This document shows, one piece after another, positions 35,462-44,335 of a DNA stretch of 64,000 nt. The DNA is from Pseudoalteromonas luteoviolacea (GTDB taxonomy: Bacteria; Pseudomonadota; Gammaproteobacteria; Enterobacterales; Alteromonadaceae). The DNA is taken from contig NZ_JAGJEH010000020.1 in assembly GCF_018100925.1 (NCBI RefSeq), positions 1 to 64,000 of the forward strand, in the 5' to 3' direction. Under the pieces are notes generated by a model. It searched no databases. It was not told the origin of the DNA and saw only the letters and a list, made by a program, of their open reading frames with translations. A program made the position numbers and the translations under genes. Every line of letters starts with the position of its first letter. Position 1 is the first letter of the stretch.

Positions 35462-37879
35462 ATGTCTGATAATTATGATTCATCCAGTATTAAAGTACTG
35501 AAGGGATTGGACGCCGTACGAAAGCGTCCAGGAATGTATATCGGCGACACTGATGATGGAACTGGATTACATCACATGGTCTTCGAAGTTGTTGATAACT
35601 CAATCGATGAAGCTTTAGCTGGGTATTGTGACGACATCTTCGTTACTATTCACACTGATGGCTCTGTTTCTGTACGAGACAATGGTCGTGGGATACCAAC
35701 TTCAATTCACCCTGAAGAAGGCGTATCAGCTGCTGAAGTTATCATGACTGTACTACATGCTGGTGGTAAGTTTGATGATAACTCATATAAAGTATCTGGT
35801 GGTTTGCACGGGGTAGGTGTTTCTGTTGTTAATGCACTTTCTGAAAAACTACAATTAACTATCCGCCGAGATGGCCAAGTGCATCAACAAAAGTACACAA
35901 TGGGTGTACCAGATGCTCCTTTAGCAGTGATTGGTGAAGCTGAATCAACTGGAACTGAACTGAGATTTTGGCCAAGCCCGGAAACATTCTCAGATATTAA
36001 CTTCCATTATGACATTCTTGCAAAACGTCTTCGCGAGTTATCATTCTTAAACTCTGGTGTCAGTATCATTCTGACGGACGAGCGTGAAGAAAATAAGCAA
36101 GACCACTTTAAATACGAAGGTGGTATCCAAGCTTTTGTCGAATACCTTAACCGTAAAAAAACACCAGTACACCAGAGTGTTTTTCACTTCACAACTGAAC
36201 GTGAAGATGGCATTAGTGTTGAAGTTTCGATGCAATGGAACGATGGTTTCCAAGAAAATATCTACTGCTTTACCAACAATATTCCACAAAGAGATGGTGG
36301 AACACACTTAGCAGGTTTCCGTGCAGCGTTAACAAGAACGTTAAACACCTATATGGAAAAAGAAGGCTTCAATAAGAAGAATAAAACCAGTGCAACTGGT
36401 GATGATGCTCGTGAAGGCCTGACAGCGGTTGTAAGTGTTAAAGTACCTGATCCTAAGTTCTCTTCTCAAACTAAAGATAAGTTGGTTTCAAGTGAAGTCA
36501 AAGGTGCTGTTGAGCAAGCTATGGCTGAAAAGCTTAATGAATTCTTACTTGAAAACCCACAAGACGCAAAAACGGTTGTAAATAAGATTGTGGATGCGGC
36601 GAGAGCTCGAGAGGCAGCGCGTAAAGCCAGAGAAATGACGCGCCGTAAAGGTGTGATGGATTTGGCAGGCTTACCAGGCAAGTTGGCGGACTGCCAAGAA
36701 AAAGACCCTGGGTTATCTGAACTATACATCGTGGAGGGTGACTCGGCAGGTGGATCTGCTAAACAAGGTCGTAATCGTAAAAACCAAGCTATCCTGCCTC
36801 TGAAAGGTAAAATCCTAAACGTTGAAAAAGCTCGTTTTGATAAAATGCTTTCTTCACAGGAGGTTGCGACACTTATCACAGCGTTAGGTTGTGGTATTGG
36901 TCGTGATGAATATGACCCTGAAAAGCTGCGTTATCACAGTATTATTATCATGACCGATGCGGATGTCGATGGATCACATATCCGTACACTATTACTGACT
37001 TTCTTCTATCGTCAAATGCCTGAAATCATTGAGCGCGGATATGTTTACATTGCACAACCACCGCTTTATAAAGTGAAAAAAGGCAAACAAGAGCGTTATA
37101 TTAAAGACGATCACGCTCTGACAGAGTACTTAACAACATTAGCTCTGGATGGCGCTGCGCTATATTCAAATGAAAGCGCTGCTGCAATTGAAGGTAATCG
37201 TTTAGAAAACCTAGTACACGACTATCAAAAGACTGTTGATGTAATTGGCAGACTGCAGCGTAAATACCCGGCTGCAATCATGAACCGTTTAGTCTATCAA
37301 CCTGAATTGGCAGAAGCTGAGTTAAGTGATGAATCGAAAGTAACAGCATGGAGTGAAGCGCTAGTTGCTGACCTTATCAAACATGACGATGATGCGACGA
37401 TATTCTCTGCATCTGTAAGCTATGATGACGAGCGTCACATGTATTATCCGGTTGTGAATATTCGCCAGCATGGTGTAGATAAAGCACATACCTTAAGTTA
37501 TGACTTCATCACTTCTAAAGATTACACACGCATTGCCAACACTGGTAAGCAAATTGCGCATATTGTTGAAGAGGGTGGCTATATTCAACGTGGTGAGAAG
37601 ACACAACCAATTAGCAGTTTTGTAGAGGGACTGGACTGGTTGATCAATGAGTCAAAACGAGGCTTGTATACACAACGTTATAAAGGACTTGGGGAGATGA
37701 ACCCAGATCAGTTGTGGGAAACAACCATGGATCCGGATGCACGTCGTATGCTACGTGTAACCATCGAAGATGCGATTGCTGCTGACCAACTATTCGCAAC
37801 CTTAATGGGTGATCAAGTTGAGCCGCGTCGTGACTTTATTGAACAGAATGCGCTGAGAGTAGTAAACCTAGACGTTTAA
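35462..37879 (+). CDS. gyrB: DNA gyrase subunit B
   Basis: This 805-residue ATPase subunit of gyrase (E. coli 804) introduces negative supercoils. The GHKL motifs EVVDNSIDEALAGYCDDI and GGLHGVGVSVVNALS are N-terminal, and the TOPRIM motifs EGDSAGGSAKQGR and TDADVDGSHIRTLLLTFFYR are central. The ATG at 35462 (MSDNYDSSSIKVLKGLDAVR) fits the family. An in-frame TTG at 35450 is rejected. Confidence 0.98.
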   Translation: MSDNYDSSSIKVLKGLDAVRKRPGMYIGDTDDGTGLHHMVFEVVDNSIDEALAGYCDDIFVTIHTDGSVSVRDNGRGIPTSIHPEEGVSAAEVIMTVLHAGGKFDDNSYKVSGGLHGVGVSVVNALSEKLQLTIRRDGQVHQQKYTMGVPDAPLAVIGEAESTGTELRFWPSPETFSDINFHYDILAKRLRELSFLNSGVSIILTDEREENKQDHFKYEGGIQAFVEYLNRKKTPVHQSVFHFTTEREDGISVEVSMQWNDGFQENIYCFTNNIPQRDGGTHLAGFRAALTRTLNTYMEKEGFNKKNKTSATGDDAREGLTAVVSVKVPDPKFSSQTKDKLVSSEVKGAVEQAMAEKLNEFLLENPQDAKTVVNKIVDAARAREAARKAREMTRRKGVMDLAGLPGKLADCQEKDPGLSELYIVEGDSAGGSAKQGRNRKNQAILPLKGKILNVEKARFDKMLSSQEVATLITALGCGIGRDEYDPEKLRYHSIIIMTDADVDGSHIRTLLLTFFYRQMPEIIERGYVYIAQPPLYKVKKGKQERYIKDDHALTEYLTTLALDGAALYSNESAAAIEGNRLENLVHDYQKTVDVIGRLQRKYPAAIMNRLVYQPELAEAELSDESKVTAWSEALVADLIKHDDDATIFSASVSYDDERHMYYPVVNIRQHGVDKAHTLSYDFITSKDYTRIANTGKQIAHIVEEGGYIQRGEKTQPISSFVEGLDWLINESKRGLYTQRYKGLGEMNPDQLWETTMDPDARRMLRVTIEDAIAADQLFATLMGDQVEPRRDFIEQNALRVVNLDV

Positions 37880-37901
37880 AACTGAATCTAAGCCGATGTA
37901 T

Positions 37902-37930
37902 AAAAAAGGAGGGGAAACCCTCCTTTTTTT
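37902..37930 (+). terminator. Terminator after gyrB
   Basis: AAAAAAGGAGGG-GAAA-CCCTCCTTTTTTT is a strong hairpin with a T-run, about 22 bases past the gyrB stop. It ends the dnaA-dnaN-recF-gyrB transcript. Confidence 0.93.
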
Positions 37931-38063
37931 CGTTTTAACGCTTAATTCTGTGCACTGCACACGGTATACTGAGCATAATTTTCAATCATTAAAACTCATT
38001 CTTGCGCCGTATCTCATAGCGCTGATTTGAGTCCCATGTACCAAATAAATATAAAAGCCAACT

Positions 38064-38963
38064 ATGCAAAAATATGACATCAAAACCTTTCAAGGGTTGA
38101 TCCTGGCTTTACAGGACTATTGGGCACAGCAAGGCTGTGTAATTGCACAACCACTGGATATGGAAGTTGGTGCGGGCACATTCCACCCGATGACTTTCCT
38201 GAAATCAATTGGCCCAGAACCAATGTCGAGCGCGTATGTTCAACCATGTCGTCGCCCAACCGACGGTCGCTATGGTGAAAACCCGAATCGTCTTCAACAC
38301 TACTATCAATTCCAAGTTGTACTGAAGCCATCACCGGATAACATCCAAGAGCTTTATCTTGGTTCATTAGAAGCATTGGGTATCGATACTTTGACCCACG
38401 AAGTGCGCTTTGTTGAAGACAACTGGGAGTCACCAACCCTGGGTGCTTGGGGTCTAGGTTGGGAAGTGTGGTTAAATGGTATGGAAGTGACACAGTTCAC
38501 TTACTTCCAACAAGTTGGTGGTATCGAATGCTCGCCAGTGACAGGTGAAATCACTTATGGTTTAGAGCGTTTAGCCATGTATATACAAGGTGTCGACAGC
38601 ATTTATGACCTTGTGTGGACAGATGGTCCTATGGGCCGTGTTACATATGGTGACGTGTTCATGCAAAACGAAATCGAACAATCAACTTATAACTTTGAAT
38701 ATGCAGATGTAGACGCGCTATTCAAGCAGTTTGATCAGTGTGAAAAAGAAAGCCAAAAATTGATTGAAGCGGGCTTACCATTACCTGCATATGAGCAAGT
38801 AATGAAAGCTTCTCACGCATTTAACTTACTAGATGCCCGTCACGCAATTTCTGTGACAGAGCGTCAACGATATATATTGCGTGTAAGAGCGTTATCTAAA
38901 GCATGCGCGCAATCATATTTTGAAGCTCGTGAAGCACTTGGTTTCCCGCTTTGTAAGGACTGA
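38064..38963 (+). CDS. glyQ: Glycyl-tRNA synthetase alpha subunit
   Basis: This 299-residue catalytic subunit of the bacterial alpha2beta2 glycine-tRNA ligase starts MQKYDIKTFQGLILALQDYW and has the class II motif-2 region QPCRRPTDGRYGENPNRLQH. It is followed two bases later by glyS. Confidence 0.98.
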   Translation: MQKYDIKTFQGLILALQDYWAQQGCVIAQPLDMEVGAGTFHPMTFLKSIGPEPMSSAYVQPCRRPTDGRYGENPNRLQHYYQFQVVLKPSPDNIQELYLGSLEALGIDTLTHEVRFVEDNWESPTLGAWGLGWEVWLNGMEVTQFTYFQQVGGIECSPVTGEITYGLERLAMYIQGVDSIYDLVWTDGPMGRVTYGDVFMQNEIEQSTYNFEYADVDALFKQFDQCEKESQKLIEAGLPLPAYEQVMKASHAFNLLDARHAISVTERQRYILRVRALSKACAQSYFEAREALGFPLCKD

Positions 38964-38965
38964 TC

Positions 38966-41035
38966 ATGACAACTGAAAATTTACTAGTAGAAATTGGTAC
39001 TGAAGAGTTACCACCAAAAGCATTGCGCAAGCTAGCAGAAGCATTCGCTGAAAACGCAGCTGCAGAGATAGATGCACTAGAGCTGGCTCACCAAGGTGTG
39101 AGTTGGTATGCATCTCCTCGTCGTTTAGGTATCCAAGTAAAGCAACTTGAGACACAGCAAAAAGATAAAATTGTAGAGAAGCGTGGTCCAGCGATTAAAG
39201 CCGCGTTTGATGCCGATGGTAACCCAACTAAGGCTGCACAAGGTTGGGCTCGTGGTTGTGGTATTGAGGTTAACGAAGCTGACAAACTTGAAACAGAAAA
39301 AGGCGCGTGGTTACTTCACAAGGCGACTGTAAAAGGTCAACAAGCATCAGCATTACTGAGTGACGTGATTGGCAAAGCGCTCGCCAAGCTACCTATCCCG
39401 AAGCCAATGCGCTGGGGAGCAAATAAAACACAGTTTATTCGACCTGTTCACACAGTTGCTGCATTACTTGGTAATGAAATCATTAAAGGTGAAGTACTAG
39501 GTAAACAGATCAGTAATGAGTTGCAAGGCCACCGCTTTCATCACCCTGAGCGAATTACATTAGCCCATGCCGATGAGATATTTGACACGTTAAAGCAGGC
39601 ATATGTCATTGCTGATTATGATGTGCGTAAAGCACAGATCCGTGCTCAGATTGAAGCGGAAGCTGCAAAGCTTGGTGCGGTTGTTGCAATGGATGAAGAC
39701 TTACTTGAAGAAGTAACGTCGTTAGTTGAATGGCCGGTAACCTTGACCGCATCATTTGATGAAGCGTTCTTGTCTGTACCAGATGAAGCCCTCATCTATA
39801 CGATGAAAGATGACCAGAAGTACTTTCCGTTATTGAATGACAAAGGCGAGCTGATCAACAAGTTCTTATTTGTATCAAACATTGAAAGCAAAGATCCAAG
39901 TGTGGTTATCTCAGGTAACGAAAAAGTTGTTCGTCCACGCTTAGCGGATGCACAGTTCTTCTTTGAAACGGATAAGAAGAAAACCTTAGAAAGTCGTTTA
40001 GAGTCTTTAGGCAGCGTATTGTTCCAAAAACAACTGGGCACTTTAAAAGATAAATCTGAACGTATCGCAGCATTAGCGGGCTACATTGCAAAACAATTGG
40101 GTGCTGATGAATCTTTGGCACAAAGAGCTGGCTTGCTAAGTAAAACAGACTTGATGACCGAAATGGTCATGGAGTTCACCGATGTACAGGGTGTAATGGG
40201 TATGCATTATGCGCGTATTGACGGTGAGGCTGAAGAAGTTGCGGTTGCGCAAAATGAACAATACATGCCGCGTTTTGCTGGTGATGCATTACCGTCAAAC
40301 CCAATTAGTTTTGCAGTTGCGCTGGCAGATAAGTTCGATACCCTAGTAGGGATTTTTGGAATTGGCCAAATTCCCAAGGGCGATAAAGATCCATTTGCAC
40401 TTCGCCGTGCAGCCATCGGTGCGCTGCGTATAATGGTGGAGAAAGAGTTACAACTCGATATCTTAGATATCGTGGCAAAAGCACAAACCCTATTTGGCGA
40501 TAAGCTGACGAATGATCAGGTCGCCGAAGATGTGTTTGAATTCATGTTGGGACGATTCCGTGCCTGGTATCAAGATGAAGGGATCAGCGTAGATGTTATC
40601 CAAGCTGTATTGGCCCGTCGTCCAGCTCAACCAGTAGATTTTGATCGTCGTGTTAAAGCGGTTAGTCACTTCCGTACACTCGATGAGGCAGAGGCACTTG
40701 CCGCTGCCAATAAGCGTGTGAACAATATTTTGGCGAAAAATAACGTCACGAGTGACGCTGCTGTCTCAACAGAGTTACTTATTGAAGAAGCTGAAAAGCA
40801 ACTTTCAGAGCAGGTTGCTGCGTTGACTGAAGAACTTGCACCTGTCTATGCACAAGGTGATTACCAGCATGCATTAACACGTTTGGCGAGTTTGCGCGAA
40901 GCGGTAGATAACTTCTTTGATAATGTCATGGTTATGGCTGATGATGAGGCTGTTAAGAATAACCGCCTTGCACTGTTAAGCCAGCTAAGCCGACTGTTTT
41001 TAAATACTGCAGATATTTCAGTATTACAAAACTAA
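38966..41035 (+). CDS. glyS: Glycyl-tRNA synthetase beta subunit
   Basis: This 689-residue tRNA-binding subunit, with an HD-like domain and a C-terminal anticodon-binding region, starts MTTENLLVEIGTEELPPKAL and matches the E. coli length (689). Its last 20 or so codons are duplicated about 1 kb downstream (42007-42073). Confidence 0.98.
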   Translation: MTTENLLVEIGTEELPPKALRKLAEAFAENAAAEIDALELAHQGVSWYASPRRLGIQVKQLETQQKDKIVEKRGPAIKAAFDADGNPTKAAQGWARGCGIEVNEADKLETEKGAWLLHKATVKGQQASALLSDVIGKALAKLPIPKPMRWGANKTQFIRPVHTVAALLGNEIIKGEVLGKQISNELQGHRFHHPERITLAHADEIFDTLKQAYVIADYDVRKAQIRAQIEAEAAKLGAVVAMDEDLLEEVTSLVEWPVTLTASFDEAFLSVPDEALIYTMKDDQKYFPLLNDKGELINKFLFVSNIESKDPSVVISGNEKVVRPRLADAQFFFETDKKKTLESRLESLGSVLFQKQLGTLKDKSERIAALAGYIAKQLGADESLAQRAGLLSKTDLMTEMVMEFTDVQGVMGMHYARIDGEAEEVAVAQNEQYMPRFAGDALPSNPISFAVALADKFDTLVGIFGIGQIPKGDKDPFALRRAAIGALRIMVEKELQLDILDIVAKAQTLFGDKLTNDQVAEDVFEFMLGRFRAWYQDEGISVDVIQAVLARRPAQPVDFDRRVKAVSHFRTLDEAEALAAANKRVNNILAKNNVTSDAAVSTELLIEEAEKQLSEQVAALTEELAPVYAQGDYQHALTRLASLREAVDNFFDNVMVMADDEAVKNNRLALLSQLSRLFLNTADISVLQN

Positions 41036-41055
41036 GTGTATTGACTAAACATATT

Positions 41056-41081
41056 AAGCCAGCAAGCATGCTGGCTTTTTT
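41056..41081 (+). terminator. Terminator after glyS
   Basis: AAGCCAGCA-AGCA-TGCTGGCTT is followed by a T-run, 20 bases past the glyS stop. It lies just ahead of the small lipoprotein gene, which would therefore need its own promoter or read-through. Confidence 0.85.
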
Positions 41082-41095
41082 ATTTAGGATGATAG

Positions 41096-41557
41096 GTGAG
41101 AAAATTGCAAAAAACGATAGCGTTATCAATCTTAGTTGCACTGGGTTTAGTCGGGTGCACTTCACCACAAATAAGTGGGCAATCAAGCACACAAATTTCA
41201 GCGCCCGTTGCAAAAGTAATAGATCGACCAATGTATTTACGTGGTGATTTTAGTCTTTGGGATGCTGAAGAAATTTACCAGCTTCAGCCTCAAGGCGATG
41301 GAACTTATTCAGTACGTGCACGATTTATGAGTCCAGGCAAGGTGCATGAATTTAAAATTGCCGATGGGTCATGGAGTCAAGGGTACAATTGTGGATATCG
41401 CTTCCATAGTGTTTTAAAGCTCGGTCAACCACAGGCTGCTGATTGTCACACCATCTACAACTACTTTAGTTTTATCCCCGATAAAAAAGGTTGGTTTCGC
41501 ATCACATTTGATTATCGAGAGCCTAAAAAACCAATGGTATTAATTCAGAGGGATTAG
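41096..41557 (+). CDS. Lipoprotein with carbohydrate-binding (CBM48/AMPK-like) domain
   Basis: The 153-residue protein has a signal peptide ending in LGLVGC (Cys21), so it is probably lipid-anchored. Residues about 45-150 (MYLRGDFSLWDAEEIYQLQP, VRARFMSPGKVHEFKIADGS) look like the early-set fold that binds alpha-glucans. Two cysteines (in YNCGYRF and AADCHT) may form a disulfide. The start is GTG behind AGGA, only 15 bases past the glyS terminator. A decayed second copy of this gene lies at about 42120-42370, so the gene is part of a duplicated module. Its function is unknown; binding to sugar is inferred from the fold only. Confidence 0.65.
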   Translation: MRKLQKTIALSILVALGLVGCTSPQISGQSSTQISAPVAKVIDRPMYLRGDFSLWDAEEIYQLQPQGDGTYSVRARFMSPGKVHEFKIADGSWSQGYNCGYRFHSVLKLGQPQAADCHTIYNYFSFIPDKKGWFRITFDYREPKKPMVLIQRD

Positions 41558-41663
41558 TATCAATCTATGATTATCTATACTCGTCAAATGTATAGCAGCA
41601 AAGGCTTGCACCGTGTAATGTGACTTGAGGCTACTGGATCTGGATATGAAAGGGCTTTAGGTT

Positions 41664-41687
41664 AAAACGGCAAGTATTTACTTGCCG
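41664..41687 (-). terminator. Terminator of the upstream glyS-linked precursor gene
   Basis: CGGCAAGTA and TACTTGCCG form a nine-base inverted repeat with a tiny loop, followed on the minus strand by TTTT. It lies 16 bases past the stop of the precursor gene at 41703. A related repeat, TAGCAAG-N7-CTTGCTA, occurs at 42377-42397 after the second precursor. Confidence 0.65.
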
Positions 41688-41702
41688 AAAAATGAGTGAC
41701 TG

Positions 41703-41855
41703 TTATTCAGGCTTGCAAGGGTAATCACGAGATGCGCATACGTTTAAAGAGTTTCCAAACTTATCATTACCGCCTGCAATGGCATTTGTTTGTGCTGGTT
41801 TAATTGCTTGAAGATCTAGGTTTTTAATTTTTTTTGTTTTGAGTTTTAATTTCAT
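41703..41855 (-). CDS. Double-glycine precursor peptide, glyS-linked copy A
   Basis: The gene encodes 50 residues, with ATG behind AAAGGAA. The leader starts MKLKLKTKKIKNLDLQAIKP and ends QTNAIAGG, clearly the same leader family as the four-gene array at 4.3-5.0 kb. The predicted core is NDKFGNSLNVCASRDYPCKP plus E, with two cysteines six residues apart that could form a disulfide or a thioether. It is antisense to the neighbouring lipoprotein gene. No modification enzyme or transporter is adjacent. Confidence 0.78.
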   Translation of the reverse strand: MKLKLKTKKIKNLDLQAIKPAQTNAIAGGNDKFGNSLNVCASRDYPCKPE

Positions 41856-41989
41856 ACTATATTTCCTTTTACTTTATGGTTTACCTATTTTGTAAACTAC
41901 CTTATTACTCCATGAAATAGTTCATTGTATGTTTTTTATTACTTCTTTGTTTAATTTGTGTTTCTCTCCAAGTCGTTAGTGCTCGCGGC

Positions 41990-42397
41990 AGGGTGATGAA
42001 GGTGATTAGGCTGTTAAGTTAGCTAAGCCGCCTGTTTTTAAATACTGCAGATATTTCAGTACTTCAAAATTGATTAGTGAATAAGTGGCTTTTTTATTTT
42101 AATACATCCATTCTGTCTATGAATTACCAAACCTCGAGACTATGGTATTTATTGCGTGAGAGTACCATTTATGAGTCTAGGAAAAGTGCAGGAATTAAAA
42201 CTAGGTGAAAAGTCGAATCAAAGATATAACTTTGGTTTTATATTTGATGGATGATTGCTGGTGGGTAAACCTAAACTAGCAGGCTCACTACTTCAACCTT
42301 CTACCCAATAAAAAGGGGAAAAGAACACTCGAAGTCTGCGGTAAAAAGCACCTTATATTATGACCTAAGTGGGAAATAGCAAGGTATAAACTTGCTA
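41990..42397 (+). pseudogene. Decayed duplicate of glyS 3' end plus lipoprotein gene
   Basis: Bases about 42009-42073 copy the last 21 codons of glyS. They differ mostly at silent positions (for example CGA to CGC, TTA to CTT, stop TAA to TGA), with one nonsense change (CAG to TAG). A terminator-like GTGGCTTTTTTATTT follows, as after glyS. Bases about 42140-42330 then align with the middle and end of the lipoprotein gene: CCATTTATGAGTCTAGGAAA against GATTTATGAGTCCAGGCAAG, and CTACTTCAACCTTCTACCCA against CTACTTTAGTTTTATCCCCG. The N-terminal third, including the signal peptide, is missing, and stops and gaps break the frame. Confidence 0.8.
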
Positions 42398-42410
42398 CCT
42401 CCCTCTCTGT

Positions 42411-42566
42411 TTAATTTTCTTTCTTTAAGTTTGGCCCACTGCACCAAGAGTTGATGCTGTTTTCACCATCGTTGCCACCGCCATAAATATGCTGTGTTGC
42501 CTGTTGGTTAAGTGTATTTCCAGTTAGCTTGATAAGTTTTTTCTTAGTAAAAGAAAGTTTTTTCAT
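42411..42566 (-). CDS. Double-glycine precursor peptide, glyS-linked copy B
   Basis: The gene encodes 51 residues, with ATG behind AAGGA. The leader starts MKKLSFTKKKLIKLTGNTLN and ends QATQHIYGGG. The predicted core is NDGENSINSWCSGPNLKKEN, with one cysteine and one tryptophan. It occupies the same place relative to the decayed lipoprotein copy as copy A does to the intact one, so the two are duplicates. Here the peptide frame has stayed open while the neighbouring pseudogene decayed. Confidence 0.78.
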   Translation of the reverse strand: MKKLSFTKKKLIKLTGNTLNQQATQHIYGGGNDGENSINSWCSGPNLKKEN

Positions 42567-42747
42567 GGTCGCTATCCTTATTTATTATTATCTTTTGTTT
42601 TGTATGCGAGTGCTTATTAAAGCATCTCACTTGTCTAATTTGACATAAAAACATCAAGAATATCAAGGTGTATAAAAGATAAATGAGAGAAAGGGCTGTA
42701 ATAAAGTTTTATGATAGGAACGCAGTGAATTCAGCTTCAATGCAAAG

Positions 42748-42987
42748 CTACTTGCCCTTTTTTAACAGGTATCGATAAGGTGATGAATCTACCTCTTTCG
42801 CGACTAAGGTATGATCCATAAACTCGCAAAAGCTGGGTATATCTCGAGTAGTTGATGGGTCGTCTGCCAATATCAATAACGTTTCGCCATGATTCATCTT
42901 TCTAACCATACCTCTGATCATCATAACTGGTTCAGGACAGCGCAGCCCGACGGCATCTAAGGTATGATCTGTATTATCAAAATTCAT
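42748..42987 (-). CDS. tusA: Sulfur carrier protein TusA
   Basis: This 79-residue small protein passes persulfide sulfur from IscS towards tRNA 2-thiouridine synthesis and other targets. The signature LRCPEPVM holds the sulfur-carrying cysteine near residue 17. Length and fold match TusA/SirA. It stands alone. Confidence 0.93.
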   Translation of the reverse strand: MNFDNTDHTLDAVGLRCPEPVMMIRGMVRKMNHGETLLILADDPSTTRDIPSFCEFMDHTLVAKEVDSSPYRYLLKKGK

Positions 42988-43167
42988 AAAGCGCCTCTGG
43001 CCAATATCAAAACATCTATTCTAACGTGGTACATACGCCGATTTAAAGGGGTTAAGTTAAAATGTTGCGGATTCTTTGACGTAGGATAGATAATAAAAGG
43101 CAAAGCCACTGTTCATGACTTTGCCTTGGTCACCAAGTTGAAATTGGCTATGACAACAACAAGCGTG

Positions 43168-44334
43168 TTAGCTCACGCGCTCAAATACTGTCGCAATACC
43201 TTGCCCTAAACCTATACACATCGTAGCCAAGCCATACTTGGCATCTTTCTCTTCCATGATATGAATGAGTGATGTGCTTATCCGCGAGCCCGAACAACCA
43301 AGCGGGTGGCCCAGTGCAATGGCCCCTCCGTTTAGGTTCACTTTTTCGTCTGCGACGTCGAGTAGGCCAAGGTCTTTCATGACTGGTAGCGATTGGGCTG
43401 CAAATGCTTCATTGAGTTCAATCACATCCAAATCTTCGACACGGATGCCTGCTTGCTTCAAGGCTTTTTGACTGGCTGGTACTGGACCATAACCCATAAT
43501 TGAAGGGTCACAACCAGCAACTGCCATTGATTTAACTCGAGCGCGAATAGTCAAACCAAGCGCTTTGGCTTTGCTTTCGCTCATGACTAACATGGCCGAT
43601 GCGCCATCCGACAGCGCCGAAGATGTACCTGCTGTCACTGTGCCACTGGCTGGATTAAATACCGGACGTAATTGGCTTAAACCTTCAAGGCTAGTTTCTG
43701 GGCGGATCACCTCGTCATGTTCTACCAATACAGGAACGCCATTTTCGTCATGTCCTTCGGTCGGTAGAATTTCTTTTGCAAAACGACCTTCAACACTTGC
43801 CGCGTGTGCACGTTGATGTGAACGCACAGCAAATGCATCTTGTTGCTCTCGATTAATGCCGTGAAGCGTTGCAAGATATTCAGCTGTCAGACCCATAACA
43901 CCTGCAGCTTGGGCAACAGAGGTTGAAAGGCCAGGATGAAAGTCTACGCCATGTGTCATGGGGACATGGCCCATATGCTCGACACCACCGATAAGATATG
44001 TGTCACCGGCACCTGTCATAATTGCGCGGGCAGCATCGTGCAGTGCTTGCATTGATGAGCCACATAGTCTGTTTACGGTAACAGCTGGTACTGAGTGAGG
44101 AATACCAGCGAGAAGCGCAGCGTTACGAGCAACATTAAAACCTTGCTCTAGTGTTTGCTGAACACAGCCCCAATAAATGTCATCAATGGAGTCCGGCGCA
44201 ACTTGCGGGTTGCGATCAAGTAAACCTTTCATAAGGTGTGCACTTAGGTCTTCAGCACGACGATGTTTAAATACACCACCTTTGGAGCGACCCATTGGGG
44301 TGCGAATACAATCTACGATAACTGCATGTTCCAT
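43168..44334 (-). CDS. fadA: 3-ketoacyl-CoA thiolase (fatty acid oxidation)
   Basis: This beta subunit of the fatty-acid oxidation complex cleaves 3-ketoacyl-CoA. The acyl-accepting cysteine is in RLCGSSMQALHDAAR, and the C-terminal motifs are GGAIALGHPLGCSGSR and CIGLGQGIATVFE. The ATG at 44334 (MEHAVIVDCIRTPMGRSKGG) gives 388 residues (E. coli 387). A longer in-frame ATG at 44415 lies inside fadB. The start is two bases after the fadB stop. Confidence 0.97.
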   Translation of the reverse strand: MEHAVIVDCIRTPMGRSKGGVFKHRRAEDLSAHLMKGLLDRNPQVAPDSIDDIYWGCVQQTLEQGFNVARNAALLAGIPHSVPAVTVNRLCGSSMQALHDAARAIMTGAGDTYLIGGVEHMGHVPMTHGVDFHPGLSTSVAQAAGVMGLTAEYLATLHGINREQQDAFAVRSHQRAHAASVEGRFAKEILPTEGHDENGVPVLVEHDEVIRPETSLEGLSQLRPVFNPASGTVTAGTSSALSDGASAMLVMSESKAKALGLTIRARVKSMAVAGCDPSIMGYGPVPASQKALKQAGIRVEDLDVIELNEAFAAQSLPVMKDLGLLDVADEKVNLNGGAIALGHPLGCSGSRISTSLIHIMEEKDAKYGLATMCIGLGQGIATVFERVS

Positions 44335-44335
44335 G

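Noticed and set aside
41990..42397. glyS-end duplication as the attachment site of a phage or integrative element
   Set aside because: No integrase or phage gene lies between the two copies, and the copy extends beyond an att-size core into the neighbouring lipoprotein gene.
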